A stretch of 64,000 nt of DNA from Paenibacillus polymyxa M1 (GTDB lineage Bacteria; Bacillota; Bacilli; Paenibacillales; Paenibacillaceae): the NCBI RefSeq assembly GCF_000237325.1, contig NC_017542.1:4480001-4544000 (forward strand), given 5' to 3'. The notes beneath the pieces are model-generated. The model was not told the origin of the DNA, ran no database searches, and saw only the letters and a program-made list of their open reading frames with translations. Numbering within the stretch: position 1 is the first letter of the stretch; every line of letters starts with the position of its first letter. This document shows positions 29,297 to 38,144 of this stretch, one piece after another. The translations under genes were made by a program, and so were the position numbers.

Positions 29297-30295
29297 TTAT
29301 TGCTTCAACCATCTTGCCGCATCCTTGGCAGAATAGGTAATAATCATATCCGCACCGGCACGCTTCATGCTTGTCAGAATCTCCAGTACCATCGCTTTTT
29401 CATCAATCCAGCCTTGGAGGGCTGCCGCTTTGACCATTGCATATTCACCACTTACGTTGTAAGCCACCATAGGCAAATCAAATTGGTCCTTAATGGTGCG
29501 CATTACATCCAGATAAGAAAGAGAAGGCTTCACCATCAGCATGTCCGCACCCTCCATCACGTCAGACTCCGCTTCCCGCAACGCCTCACGTGCATTGGCA
29601 GGGTCCATCTGATAGGATTTGCGGTCACCGAACTGCGGTGCAGAATCAGCAGCTTCCCGAAAAGGACCATAAAAGGCAGACGCATATTTGACGGAATACG
29701 ACATAATCGGAATATGTGAAAAACCTTCCAGATCTAGTCCTTGCCGAATCGCCTGTACAAAACCGTCCATCATATTAGAAGGAGCAATAATATCTGCACC
29801 GGCTCTCGCCTGAGAAACGGCTGTACGTACCAGCACCTCCAGAGATTCATCATTCAATACTTCACCGCATACCTCACCATCATGCTCATGCATGTGCACC
29901 ATACCGCAGTGTCCATGGTCCGTAAACTCACACAAGCAAGTGTCTGCCACGACCAGCAGTTCGGGATAACGTGACTTGATCAAACGAGTAGCTTCCTGAA
30001 CAATACCGTTGTCCACAAAAGCTGAAGTCCCTACACTGTCTTTGGTTTCTGGTATGCCAAACAGGAGCACAGCAGGAATGCCAAGCTCACTAATTTCTTT
30101 CAGCTCTTCTTCCAGCCGATCCAAAGAAAAACGGTATACGCCTGGCATGGAGCTAATCTCCTGTTTCACTCCAGTACCAAATGTTACGTAGATCGGTTGG
30201 ATAAAGTCAGCCGGATTCAATACCGTTTCACGCACCATGCTGCGAATGGCAGCCGACTGGCGCAAACGACGATGTCTAGTAAAAGGGACACTCAT
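29297..30295 (-). CDS. hemB: Delta-aminolevulinic acid dehydratase (porphobilinogen synthase)
   Basis: Condenses two 5-aminolevulinates to porphobilinogen. The zinc-binding cysteines lie in [14 protein letters not shown] (near 118-131). The Schiff-base lysines are in SVKYAS (near 195) and MVKPS (near 248). ATG 30295 is chosen for the GGAGG upstream and the conserved start [12 protein letters not shown]. Length is 332. Confidence 0.96.
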   Translation of the reverse strand: MSVPFTRHRRLRQSAAIRSMVRETVLNPADFIQPIYVTFGTGVKQEISSMPGVYRFSLDRLEEELKEISELGIPAVLLFGIPETKDSVGTSAFVDNGIVQEATRLIKSRYPELLVVADTCLCEFTDHGHCGMVHMHEHDGEVCGEVLNDESLEVLVRTAVSQARAGADIIAPSNMMDGFVQAIRQGLDLEGFSHIPIMSYSVKYASAFYGPFREAADSAPQFGDRKSYQMDPANAREALREAESDVMEGADMLMVKPSLSYLDVMRTIKDQFDLPMVAYNVSGEYAMVKAAALQGWIDEKAMVLEILTSMKRAGADMIITYSAKDAARWLKQ

Positions 30296-30342
30296 AGTTA
30301 CAAACCTCCATTTTTTATACATTCATTTGTAAAAATTAAAAT

Positions 30343-31899
30343 TTATAATGTCATAACCGTACTTGATTGTTTCCAGTCACATAGCGATTGAATTAGACTT
30401 TCAATGGTCGCCTTCTCTGACATCAAACTGACAGTCAAGCCAGCTTGGGTTGCTGTCTCACCAGTCAAGGGACCGATCACAGCGATCGTAACTCCCTCCA
30501 GCAGGGAGACTGGATCACTGATCCCCATTTGTCTGAGGGCTTCCAGGAAAAAGGTTACGGTTGAGGAACTGGTAAAAGTAATCGCATGAATGGCACGCTC
30601 CTCCAGCAACTTGAGCAGTTCATCATCCTGTGTGTTGGCCGCCAACACCGTTTGATACAAATCAGCCTCGGTCACACGAAGTCCCATTTCCCTCAGCTGA
30701 TCTGGCAGCCAGGAGCGAGCGAGATCACCTCTTGGAAGAAATACGTTTTGCCCTGCTTGCAAATCTTGCTCAAACGCTTCAAGTAAACCCTCTGCCTGAA
30801 AAGGACCTTCGATCTGTTCTGCTACAATTCCGTGCGCCCGAAGCGCGTCTGCTGTAGCTGGTCCGACCGCGGCAATACGAGCTTTGTATAGCGCACGTAC
30901 ATCCTTGCCCTGTTCCTTTAAGTGAGTGAAAAAGTACTCCACTCCGTTAACGCTGGTAAAAAACACCCAGTCATATTCAGGAAGCCGCGCAAACGCCTCT
31001 TTGATTTTCTGTTTTGCCTGCTCGTCCGAAGGGACTACGGTCTGGATAACTGGGAACTCATAAGGTTCACCGCCAAGCTCCTCAATCCGGTGAACCAGAC
31101 TGCTGGCCTGCGCGCGTGCGCGAGTAACCAAAATTCGCTTCCCGAACAAAGGCATATCCTCTGCCCATTTTAACTGTTCACGCTGATTGACCACTTCTCC
31201 GACAACGATGACGGCGGGCGGTTGGAAATTCGCTGCCTTCACCTTGGCTTCAATATCCGCCAGCGTGCCCACTAGCGTATCTTGCTCGGCGCGGGTCCCC
31301 CAACGGATCAATGCAACTGGAGTATCGGACGACTTACCGTGCTTTATCAGCTGATCACTGATATAGCCGATCTTCGCTACACCCATCATAAAGATCAGTG
31401 TCCCCGTTGCGTTCGTTACTTTATCCCAATGAATACTTTTATCGAGTTTATCCGGACTTTCATGACCTGTAATAATAGACAGCGACGAAGCCATATCCCG
31501 ATGTGTAACGGGAATGCCTGCATAGGCAGGCACGCTGATAGCTGATGTGATGCCAGGTATGATTTCATAGGAAATGCCGTGTTTACGCAGCAGCCCGGCT
31601 TCCTCGCCAACTCGGCCAAAAATAGTGGGATCTCCCCCTTTGAGCCGGACGACTGTCTTTCCTTCCAAAGCTAAATCCACCAGCAGCTGATTAATTTCCT
31701 CTTGCTTCATGGTGTGACGATCTGGCAGCTTGCCGACATATATTTTTTGGGCCCCTGGCTTCATCAGCCCCAAGAGGCGAGGGCTTGCCAGTCTGTCATA
31801 CACAATGACATCGCCCAGTTGAATGCACTCCCAACCCTTAACCGTAATTAATCTTGCATCTCCGGGTCCTGCACCTACTAAATATACCTTTCCCACCAT
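30343..31899 (-). CDS. cobA-hemD: Fused uroporphyrinogen-III methyltransferase / uroporphyrinogen-III synthase
   Basis: A 518-residue fusion. Residues 1-250 are CobA/SUMT (LVGAGPGDARLITVKG at the start, VRLKGGDPTIFGR near 85), which methylates uroporphyrinogen III to precorrin-2. Residues 255-510 are HemD (GKRILVTRARAQA, then TSVNGVEYFF, and FTSSSTVTFF), which closes the ring to uroporphyrinogen III. The fusion sits between hemC and hemB, where Bacillus has hemD alone. It thus couples heme and siroheme branches. ATG 31899 follows GAGGGGATAATGGA. Confidence 0.95.
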   Translation of the reverse strand: MVGKVYLVGAGPGDARLITVKGWECIQLGDVIVYDRLASPRLLGLMKPGAQKIYVGKLPDRHTMKQEEINQLLVDLALEGKTVVRLKGGDPTIFGRVGEEAGLLRKHGISYEIIPGITSAISVPAYAGIPVTHRDMASSLSIITGHESPDKLDKSIHWDKVTNATGTLIFMMGVAKIGYISDQLIKHGKSSDTPVALIRWGTRAEQDTLVGTLADIEAKVKAANFQPPAVIVVGEVVNQREQLKWAEDMPLFGKRILVTRARAQASSLVHRIEELGGEPYEFPVIQTVVPSDEQAKQKIKEAFARLPEYDWVFFTSVNGVEYFFTHLKEQGKDVRALYKARIAAVGPATADALRAHGIVAEQIEGPFQAEGLLEAFEQDLQAGQNVFLPRGDLARSWLPDQLREMGLRVTEADLYQTVLAANTQDDELLKLLEERAIHAITFTSSSTVTFFLEALRQMGISDPVSLLEGVTIAVIGPLTGETATQAGLTVSLMSEKATIESLIQSLCDWKQSSTVMTL

Positions 31900-31903
31900 T
31901 CCA

Positions 31904-32830
31904 TTATCCCCTCACCTGCGCCAGAATCTGTTCCGCTCCTTTGGCTATCAAACTGGCCGCCACCGCTTCTCCCAGCTTCTGCGGATCATTTCCCTGGAGC
32001 GTTTCCTTCAAAATAACCTCGCCATCTGGCGAGCCTACCATCCCTGTGAGGCTGATTTCTTGACCAGCCCAGACTGCATGAGCGCCGATTGGCACTTGGC
32101 ATCCCCCATTTAACACACCCAGAAAAGTTCGTTCTGCCTCAACCGTAGCCGAGGTATCCTGGTGGTTGTAGAGACGCAGCAATGCCAACAGCTCTTCATC
32201 GCTCGCACGGCATTCAATACCGAGCGCTCCCTGTCCCACTGCCGGCAAACATGCCTCCTCTGGTATATAGGACGTAATTCGGTCTTTCCAGCCCATCCGG
32301 TGCAAGCCTGCTGCTGCCAAAATGATGGCGTCAAAACCTTCCGTCTCCAGCTTTTTCAGACGGGAATCAATATTGCCACGTACTGGCTCCAATTGTAGAT
32401 CAGGACGCATGGACTTGATTTGACTGGCTCTGCGCAAGCTGCTTGTGCCCACCTTGGCTCCTGAAGGCAAATCCTCCAGACTCTTGGCGCCCAATGTGAT
32501 TAGGCAATCGCGTGGGTCCTCACGGCGCGGTACAGCGCCATTGACAAGACCCTCCGGCAATTCGGACGGCATATCCTTCATACTATGTACTGCCATATCA
32601 ATTTCACCAGCCAGCATGGCCTGTTCAATCTCTTTGACAAAAAGCCCTTTGCCACCCACTTTGGACAAGGTTACATCCAGTATCCGGTCACCCTTGGTCA
32701 GGATTTTTTTGATGACAAATTGCAAATCCAATCCATGCTCCGCGCACAGCGCATTCAAATCCTCAATGACATGCCCGGTCTGAGTTAACGCCAGAGCGCT
32801 CTGTCTGCTGCCTACCACAATTGTTCGCAT
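31904..32830 (-). CDS. hemC: Porphobilinogen deaminase (hydroxymethylbilane synthase)
   Basis: Polymerises four porphobilinogens into hydroxymethylbilane. The dipyrromethane cofactor cysteine is Cys244 in [13 protein letters not shown]. The substrate loop [10 protein letters not shown] (81-90) and RRASQ (133-137) are present. ATG 32830 has CAGGAGGAATAAC in front of it and gives 309 residues. It ends four bases before the cobA-hemD fusion. Confidence 0.96.
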   Translation of the reverse strand: MRTIVVGSRQSALALTQTGHVIEDLNALCAEHGLDLQFVIKKILTKGDRILDVTLSKVGGKGLFVKEIEQAMLAGEIDMAVHSMKDMPSELPEGLVNGAVPRREDPRDCLITLGAKSLEDLPSGAKVGTSSLRRASQIKSMRPDLQLEPVRGNIDSRLKKLETEGFDAIILAAAGLHRMGWKDRITSYIPEEACLPAVGQGALGIECRASDEELLALLRLYNHQDTSATVEAERTFLGVLNGGCQVPIGAHAVWAGQEISLTGMVGSPDGEVILKETLQGNDPQKLGEAVAASLIAKGAEQILAQVRG

Positions 32831-32831
32831 G

Positions 32832-33503
32832 TTATTCCTCCTGATTTTGCGCAATCCATAGATCTATTTCTTTTTCGGTCCAAGCCATAAATTCATGACG
32901 TCGTATTTGTTCCAAAATTTCGCTACTCGCCAAGCGTCTTAATAGTTTGGTCCTTTGCTGTGGGGAACTTATCTTGCGTTTGATGATCTGTCGCATATCG
33001 TGCATGAAATCCAGATAAGGCTCATATTCGCTACCGAACAACGTATCCAAGGCTGATGTAATATCAGCGGTCACAGCGGGGCCTGCCCCTTCTGTGGAAA
33101 TACTAATCGTCAGTCTCCCTCGTCGGATGATGCCCGGCGTTATAAAATCTCCCTCTTCCGAGTGATCCGCCACATTTACCAGTATACCCCTTTGTCTGGC
33201 CTCATGCGCAACCTTATTATTCACTTCTCTCTGGTTCGTAGCGGCATATACAAGAAAGGCTCCCTGGAGGTCACCCTCGCGATATACGCGATTTACCCAG
33301 TGGAGCTGCTTGTGATCGGCCAGAACCTGTAAATCCGGCGTTATATTCGGGCTAATGACGGTAATGGACGCCCCACTTTCCATCATCCCCTTAACCTTTC
33401 GTTCCGCAATCCTGCCGCCGCCTACAACACAACAGAGCTTATTGTTACAATTCAACGAAATCGGGACAAAATGCTGCAAGTGGCTTTTCACTCTCCCGTC
33501 CAC
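32832..33503 (-). CDS. Precorrin-2 dehydrogenase / sirohydrochlorin ferrochelatase (Met8/YlnF type)
   Basis: Oxidises precorrin-2 to sirohydrochlorin with NAD and may insert iron to make siroheme. The NAD-binding motif is [14 protein letters not shown] near 24-37, and [14 protein letters not shown] (about 138-151) is the family loop. Length is 223. The start is GTG 33503, overlapping the ccsA-like gene by 16 bases; GTG 33491 is an alternative. With the CobA domain next door it completes the siroheme branch within the heme operon. Confidence 0.88.
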   Translation of the reverse strand: MDGRVKSHLQHFVPISLNCNNKLCCVVGGGRIAERKVKGMMESGASITVISPNITPDLQVLADHKQLHWVNRVYREGDLQGAFLVYAATNQREVNNKVAHEARQRGILVNVADHSEEGDFITPGIIRRGRLTISISTEGAGPAVTADITSALDTLFGSEYEPYLDFMHDMRQIIKRKISSPQQRTKLLRRLASSEILEQIRRHEFMAWTEKEIDLWIAQNQEE

Positions 33504-34315
33504 TGATGAAATACAGACCAGGAATTCAGCAAAAAATTAAGAATTAGTAGCGTGTAGCCAACCAAAGACCACTTTGCCATGACAAGGCCTGAACGCTGGT
33601 TCAATCTTTTGCTCACTAAAAATACAATATACACGCATAAGGCAATCGCTGTCATTAGCACTTTGGTATCTAGTAAAAGACGCCAGCGTTCCTCGGCAAT
33701 AATAGAAATGACAGCCACGACAATAGAAACTCCCAGCAGAGGAGTACCAATTAACAGCGCCATATGTGTATACCGATCCATCATTTCCAGACTCGGCAGG
33801 CGCTTGATCGTGTCATTCCATTTCTTTACTTTCAATTTACGATGCAAAAACAGATACAATCCCGAAAATACAGCTGCTACCGTCATCGCGACAAATCCAA
33901 GATTAGCCAGCGCAATATGAATCAGAAGCAGCCCATGTACGGTATGCCAATTTCCAAGCGGGTTGTCGATCGGCTCCATCCATATATTGTTGAGCACAAG
34001 AACAGCAAAGCTAATGATATTAAGCAGCAATACTGCAAATTCCGATCGCTGATAACGTGACAGAAACAAAGAAATCAGCACCAGAATAAATGAGAACAGA
34101 AACAGAAAGTCGTAGGTCACGAAAATGGGAAGATGCCCTTCATTCCAGGTTCTCATTCCCATAAAAACAAGCTGGAGCACTACAACGACAAGAAGAAGCC
34201 CTGTACCTGTCCGTTTAGCATTCGCATTGCGACGAATTCCATCCGAAAATACAAACAGAAGGCTCAGGGCAAAAACATAAATCATTGAATCATATATAAG
34301 CATGCCTGAGGCCAT
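33488..34315 (-). CDS. hemX: HemX/CcsA-type cytochrome c assembly membrane protein
   Basis: Integral membrane protein with about eight helices over 275 residues, related to the CcsA/ResC cytochrome c assembly family. In B. subtilis hemX follows hemA and affects HemA protein level. The conserved heme-family segment GNWHTVHGLLLIHIALANLGF is near 120 (only its core is distinctive). It is 16 bases after hemA. The family call is firm from the helix pattern and the position; a direct heme-handling role is not shown. Confidence 0.88.
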   Translation of the reverse strand: MASGMLIYDSMIYVFALSLLFVFSDGIRRNANAKRTGTGLLLVVVVLQLVFMGMRTWNEGHLPIFVTYDFLFLFSFILVLISLFLSRYQRSEFAVLLLNIISFAVLVLNNIWMEPIDNPLGNWHTVHGLLLIHIALANLGFVAMTVAAVFSGLYLFLHRKLKVKKWNDTIKRLPSLEMMDRYTHMALLIGTPLLGVSIVVAVISIIAEERWRLLLDTKVLMTAIALCVYIVFLVSKRLNQRSGLVMAKWSLVGYTLLILNFLLNSWSVFHQWTGE

Positions 34316-34331
34316 GTCTGTTCACCCACCT

Positions 34332-35726
34332 TTACAGGCTGGCCGGCGCAAACGACGCTGGCAAAGCCTGAGCCTGACCGGTTTTTCCATGAACACCAGC
34401 CTCCGGTTTTATCAACGCAGATGCATCGCTTTTATCTACTTTCTGAGCGGCGTCCTCCAAACGATCCTCCAGAGCAAAAATGTGGCTAAACATGTCTAAC
34501 GCCTCATTTCCCTGCTTTTGGACAGCCAGTTCCTTAACCCGATTGATCGGATCATGCATCATCTGATTCAGCATACTTTTCGTCAAGCGGCTTATCACTT
34601 TACGCTGCCGTTCATCCAGCTCGGGAAGCTTGTTATACAAGCTTTCCAGCGTATCCTGATGTATAGACTCCGCTTTTTCCTGTAATGCACGAATCACCGG
34701 ACGCACTCCCATCGTTTTCAACCATTGATAAAACTCGCTAAGCTCATCTTCGATCATATGCTCGATTTTTGCAGCTTCAGTACGACGCATTTCCAGGTTG
34801 CTCTCCACGATCCCTTCCAGATCATCAATATCATATAGGAAAACATTCTGCAATTCGCCAATAGCCGGATCCAAATCGCGCGGAACCGCGATATCAATCA
34901 TAAACAAAGGACGAGACTGACGACGTTTCATACTGGCTTCGACACGGTTGCGATCCAGAATATACCCCTGAGCACCAGTCGAGCTAATCACAATATCCAC
35001 ATCCGCCAACCGATTCATGCCTTCCTCCATCGTAACTGGTGTTCCGTTAAACTTGGAGGCCAGATCCTCGGCGCGGGACAAAGTTCGATTTGCTACAATA
35101 ACCTCGGCAGCTCCGCCGCTGTACAAATGCTTAACGGTAAGCTCACTCATTTTACCAGCACCGAGGATTAGTACCTTTTTATCCGTAAACATCCCGAAAA
35201 TCCGTTTGCCCAGCTCAACGGCTGCATAGCTAACAGATACGGCACTTTCTCCAATAGACGTCTCCGAATGGGCACGCTTGCCCAATGTGACGGCCTGCTT
35301 AAATAGCATATTAAACCACGTTGCTGTAATTTTCTGAGATTGAGCCTGGAGAAAAGCATTCTTTACCTGACCCAAAATTTGTGTTTCTCCGATGACCATG
35401 GAATCCAGACCACAAGTCACACGGAACAAATGCCGAATTGCCTGCTCGTCTTCATATATATATAAATGTTGTGTAAACTGATCACGAGGAATACCAAACC
35501 ATTGCTCCATAAAACTGCGTATAAAATAACCGCACATGTGAAGGCGGTCGACCACAACATATATTTCAGTCCGATTGCAGGTTGCGACAACTACGCCCTC
35601 CAACACACTTTTGGTAAGTTTGAGTTGCTCCAGCGCTTTTGGCAAATCCTGTTCTGCAAATGTAAACCGTTCTCTGACTTCCACAGGCGCCGTACGATAA
35701 TTCAACCCAACAACGACGATGTGCAT
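34332..35726 (-). CDS. hemA: Glutamyl-tRNA reductase
   Basis: First enzyme of C5 heme synthesis: reduces Glu-tRNA to glutamate-1-semialdehyde with NADPH. The catalytic Cys50 lies in VVATCNRTE. SYAAVELGKRIFG and GAGKMSELT mark the NADPH domain near 175-200, and the C-terminal dimerisation helix follows. ATG 35726 is used (AGGTG nine bases upstream), giving 464 residues; the last 40 residues are Ala/Pro-rich and variable. It leads the hemA-hemX-met8-hemC-cobA/hemD-hemB-hemL operon. Confidence 0.96.
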   Translation of the reverse strand: MHIVVVGLNYRTAPVEVRERFTFAEQDLPKALEQLKLTKSVLEGVVVATCNRTEIYVVVDRLHMCGYFIRSFMEQWFGIPRDQFTQHLYIYEDEQAIRHLFRVTCGLDSMVIGETQILGQVKNAFLQAQSQKITATWFNMLFKQAVTLGKRAHSETSIGESAVSVSYAAVELGKRIFGMFTDKKVLILGAGKMSELTVKHLYSGGAAEVIVANRTLSRAEDLASKFNGTPVTMEEGMNRLADVDIVISSTGAQGYILDRNRVEASMKRRQSRPLFMIDIAVPRDLDPAIGELQNVFLYDIDDLEGIVESNLEMRRTEAAKIEHMIEDELSEFYQWLKTMGVRPVIRALQEKAESIHQDTLESLYNKLPELDERQRKVISRLTKSMLNQMMHDPINRVKELAVQKQGNEALDMFSHIFALEDRLEDAAQKVDKSDASALIKPEAGVHGKTGQAQALPASFAPASL

Positions 35727-35786
35727 TGTAAAATTCACCTGCCTAAACTGTAATAAGAATACTCATTGTTATCATAAACTATGTTA

Positions 35787-35795
35787 ATTATATCA
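35787..35795 (-). promoter_or_regulatory. Extended -10 element upstream of hemA (candidate)
   Basis: TGATATAAT read leftward, a TGnTATAAT extended -10, about 60 bases before the hemA ATG. No good -35 is seen at the usual distance. Confidence 0.4.
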
Positions 35796-35904
35796 CAGAA
35801 GTCCGAATCCCCTTCGGCTGTTTTATGAATTGTTTATGAAAATTGGATAGCTTTCATAAACATCCAGCACGTTCTGTATGTTTTAGTTTAGTTTGAACTA
35901 CTTT

Positions 35905-35940
35905 TAAAACAAATAACCATGGAATTGTTCCATGGTTATA
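35905..35940 (-). terminator. Terminator after speD
   Basis: Perfect ten-pair stem AACCATGGAA/TTCCATGGTT (35915-35924 with 35928-35937) with a T-rich tract to its left. It ends speD transcription before the hemA promoter. Confidence 0.6.
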
Positions 35941-35975
35941 ATATAGGACGCACAAAAGGCTCCATAAAAAAAGAT

Positions 35976-36380
35976 TTATACCAACTCAGCTAACTTGCAC
36001 TTCGGTGATTCCACCTGAAGTTCTCCCAAGCCGCGAATTAGCTTCTTCGCATATGTTTTTTTCGGTTTTAGAACGGATACCAGGTAATCAATAGCCAGCT
36101 GCGGATCAACAGTCTCACCGCAAGTATAACAATCAATAGCGGCAAACCCTCTCTCAGGATACGTATGAATAGAGAGATGACTCTCCGACAACAGTACAAG
36201 CACGGTAGCTCCCTGTGGTTCGAATTGCTTGGATTGAACGGACATCACCGTTGCTCCGCAAGCTTCAGCAGCTTCAACTAATTGAGCCTCCAGAAACTGC
36301 GCATCATTCAGTAATTCAAACTCAACACCCCAAGTATCTACGGCAACGTGTCTTCCGAAAGTTGAGTATTCCAATTCCAT
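35976..36380 (-). CDS. speD: S-adenosylmethionine decarboxylase proenzyme
   Basis: Makes decarboxylated AdoMet for spermidine synthesis. It self-cleaves between Glu66 and Ser67 to form the pyruvoyl group (LLSESHLSIHT). The processing His72 and catalytic Cys87 occupy the spacing known for the Thermotoga/Bacillus class 1B enzyme. ATG 36380, behind AGGGGG, gives 134 residues, the normal size. It is a single-gene unit flanked by terminators. Confidence 0.95.
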   Translation of the reverse strand: MELEYSTFGRHVAVDTWGVEFELLNDAQFLEAQLVEAAEACGATVMSVQSKQFEPQGATVLVLLSESHLSIHTYPERGFAAIDCYTCGETVDPQLAIDYLVSVLKPKKTYAKKLIRGLGELQVESPKCKLAELV

Positions 36381-36572
36381 CTTTCGGTTCCCCCTTCCTA
36401 GGAATAAAATGTTTGAAAAAAATTTCATCCGCTAGGACCTACGTCATTCACTTCCCGAGGGATAACCTCTCGCAACATTCAATGTCCTGAGTGAATCCTG
36501 GTTCCTATATTCATTTTCAACGAGATTAAAAATAACATCTATGTGCAGCAAATGCAATCATTTTTTTGGAAT

Positions 36573-36601
36573 AAAAAAGCCCCTTTCGGCAAAGAAAGGG
36601 A
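36573..36601 (-). terminator. Terminator of the 36640 gene
   Basis: Stem CCCTTTC/GAAAGGG (36594-36600 with 36581-36587) followed leftward by GC and six T. The rest of the gap 36381-36639 should hold the speD promoter, but no clear match is seen. Confidence 0.85.
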
Positions 36602-36639
36602 CTACACTGTATAACAATTCATTCCATATATTCAGCCTT

Positions 36640-37227
36640 TTAAGCTTCCAGTGCAAATAATTTGGAGCAACTCATCCGAAGCTTATGGTCAATCTGTTCC
36701 AGCTCAGAGAAAGTACGCGCCAAATTCCGTTCGTCAAGTAACGAATTAATGAGGTTGTATATATCTGCTATTTCATTTTCGACGTTCTGATGTTGAAAAA
36801 GCTGCTGCAGTTCTTGCACTGTATTTCTATATTCAAACACCAGCCTAGAGCCTTCCGCATTCTTTTCCATAATTTTGCGGACCGCACCTTCATTATAAAA
36901 ATACACCATAGTGAATCCTTGATACATGCGGTAAACAATACCTTCACCCTTAAAGCGAACAAATAGTTGGCGTATAAACAGGGTTAGCTGTGGATGAACT
37001 AAGCGGCAAGTTAATTCACAAACAAACGCTCCCTCTTTGGCTTCAAAAAATAAATGAACTTCCTCACCCGCAATATGCTCTAGAACGATTTCCTGTCTTC
37101 CGTTATCCAGAACTTTAATGCGGTAATGCACCTGGGGATCATCCACTGCCTGCAAAAATTCGTCCATTTGGGTTTCTGACAAGGTCAAAGTGGTTTTTAC
37201 ATACTCTGTGGCTAACCGCTGTGCCAT
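36640..37227 (-). CDS. Conserved protein of unknown function
   Basis: A 195-residue soluble protein that I do not assign to any family. It has no signal peptide or membrane helix. The first half looks beta-rich (YRIKVLDNGRQEIVLEH, HLFFEAKEGAFVCELTCRL), followed by an amphipathic, coiled-coil-prone C-terminal third (about 130-190, with many Leu/Glu/Gln). A TATAAT at about 37272 and its own terminator make it a one-gene unit between engB and speD. AGGAGA precedes the ATG at 37227. The residue pattern, good SD and terminator argue for a real gene. Confidence 0.75.
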   Translation of the reverse strand: MAQRLATEYVKTTLTLSETQMDEFLQAVDDPQVHYRIKVLDNGRQEIVLEHIAGEEVHLFFEAKEGAFVCELTCRLVHPQLTLFIRQLFVRFKGEGIVYRMYQGFTMVYFYNEGAVRKIMEKNAEGSRLVFEYRNTVQELQQLFQHQNVENEIADIYNLINSLLDERNLARTFSELEQIDHKLRMSCSKLFALEA

Positions 37228-37481
37228 ACCAATCTCCTCAATTCTTTCCTGAACCTTTAGTGTAAGCTTTATACTTTATTATACATCAGACCTGTTGCGC
37301 TTTCTTGCGTATCAAATCATAAATATCCGCCATTCATCGAAGATAAACGGAAAATACCGTAATCGCAGCTGTATTATCCTCCATATGCTCACTTTTATGC
37401 TTAAATCCCACGATTTCCTTTGTTTATTATATATTATTCCTACCTTTTTAGTGAGTTTAATGTTTTTGAATCCAACATCAT

Positions 37482-37508
37482 AAAAAAAAGGCGCCCTTAA
37501 GGACGCCC
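37482..37508 (-). terminator. Terminator after engB
   Basis: Stem 37501-37507 with 37490-37496 (one G-U) and loop TTAA, followed leftward by eight T. Confidence 0.85.
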
Positions 37509-37514
37509 CTAACC

Positions 37515-38126
37515 TTACAATTCCGTCTGCTCTTCGTCGTCATTCTCGATATAACTGGAGATGACCGACCACAGCTCTTCCTTGCCCATGCCTTCTTCGG
37601 ATGAAAAGGGGATAAACAAACCCCCGGGAAGTATTCCAAGTTCCTGCTTGATTACCTTATAGTGCTTTTCTCGACGTGTTTTAGGGATTTTATCTGCTTT
37701 TGTACCTACAACACAGACAGGAAGCCCGTTATGGCGCAGCCAGTCGTACATCATGATATCATCCTTGGACGGTGGGTGGCGCAAATCTACCATTTGTAGC
37801 ACCAGCTTGAGCGGCTCACGTTCCAGCAAATAAGACTCAATCATTTGTCCCCAAGCCTTACGTGACGTTTTGGATACCTTAGCATAACCGTAACCGGGAA
37901 AATCGACAAAGTAAAGCTCATCATTAATCCGGTAATAATTGAGTTGCTGAGTTTTACCCGGCGTAGAACTGGTACGCGCCAAATTTTTACGGTTAATCAT
38001 CCGATTAATCAGTGATGATTTTCCAACATTGGAGCGCCCCGCCAGAGCAATCTCTGGCAAAGCGTCCACTGGAAACTGATCCGGACCAACCGCACTTATT
38101 ATAAATTCTGCTTTTGTTACTTTCAT
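37515..38126 (-). CDS. engB: Ribosome-assembly GTPase EngB/YsxC
   Basis: Essential GTPase in late 50S assembly. G1 [12 protein letters not shown] is near 30-41, [11 protein letters not shown] (G2), [11 protein letters not shown] (G3), GTKADKI (G4) and a final FSSEEG (G5) are all present. Length 203 is standard. It follows lonA by 18 bases, the conserved lonA-engB pair of Bacilli. Confidence 0.96.
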   Translation of the reverse strand: MKVTKAEFIISAVGPDQFPVDALPEIALAGRSNVGKSSLINRMINRKNLARTSSTPGKTQQLNYYRINDELYFVDFPGYGYAKVSKTSRKAWGQMIESYLLEREPLKLVLQMVDLRHPPSKDDIMMYDWLRHNGLPVCVVGTKADKIPKTRREKHYKVIKQELGILPGGLFIPFSSEEGMGKEELWSVISSYIENDDEEQTEL

Positions 38127-38144
38127 TGTGTCTTTAATTCCTCT

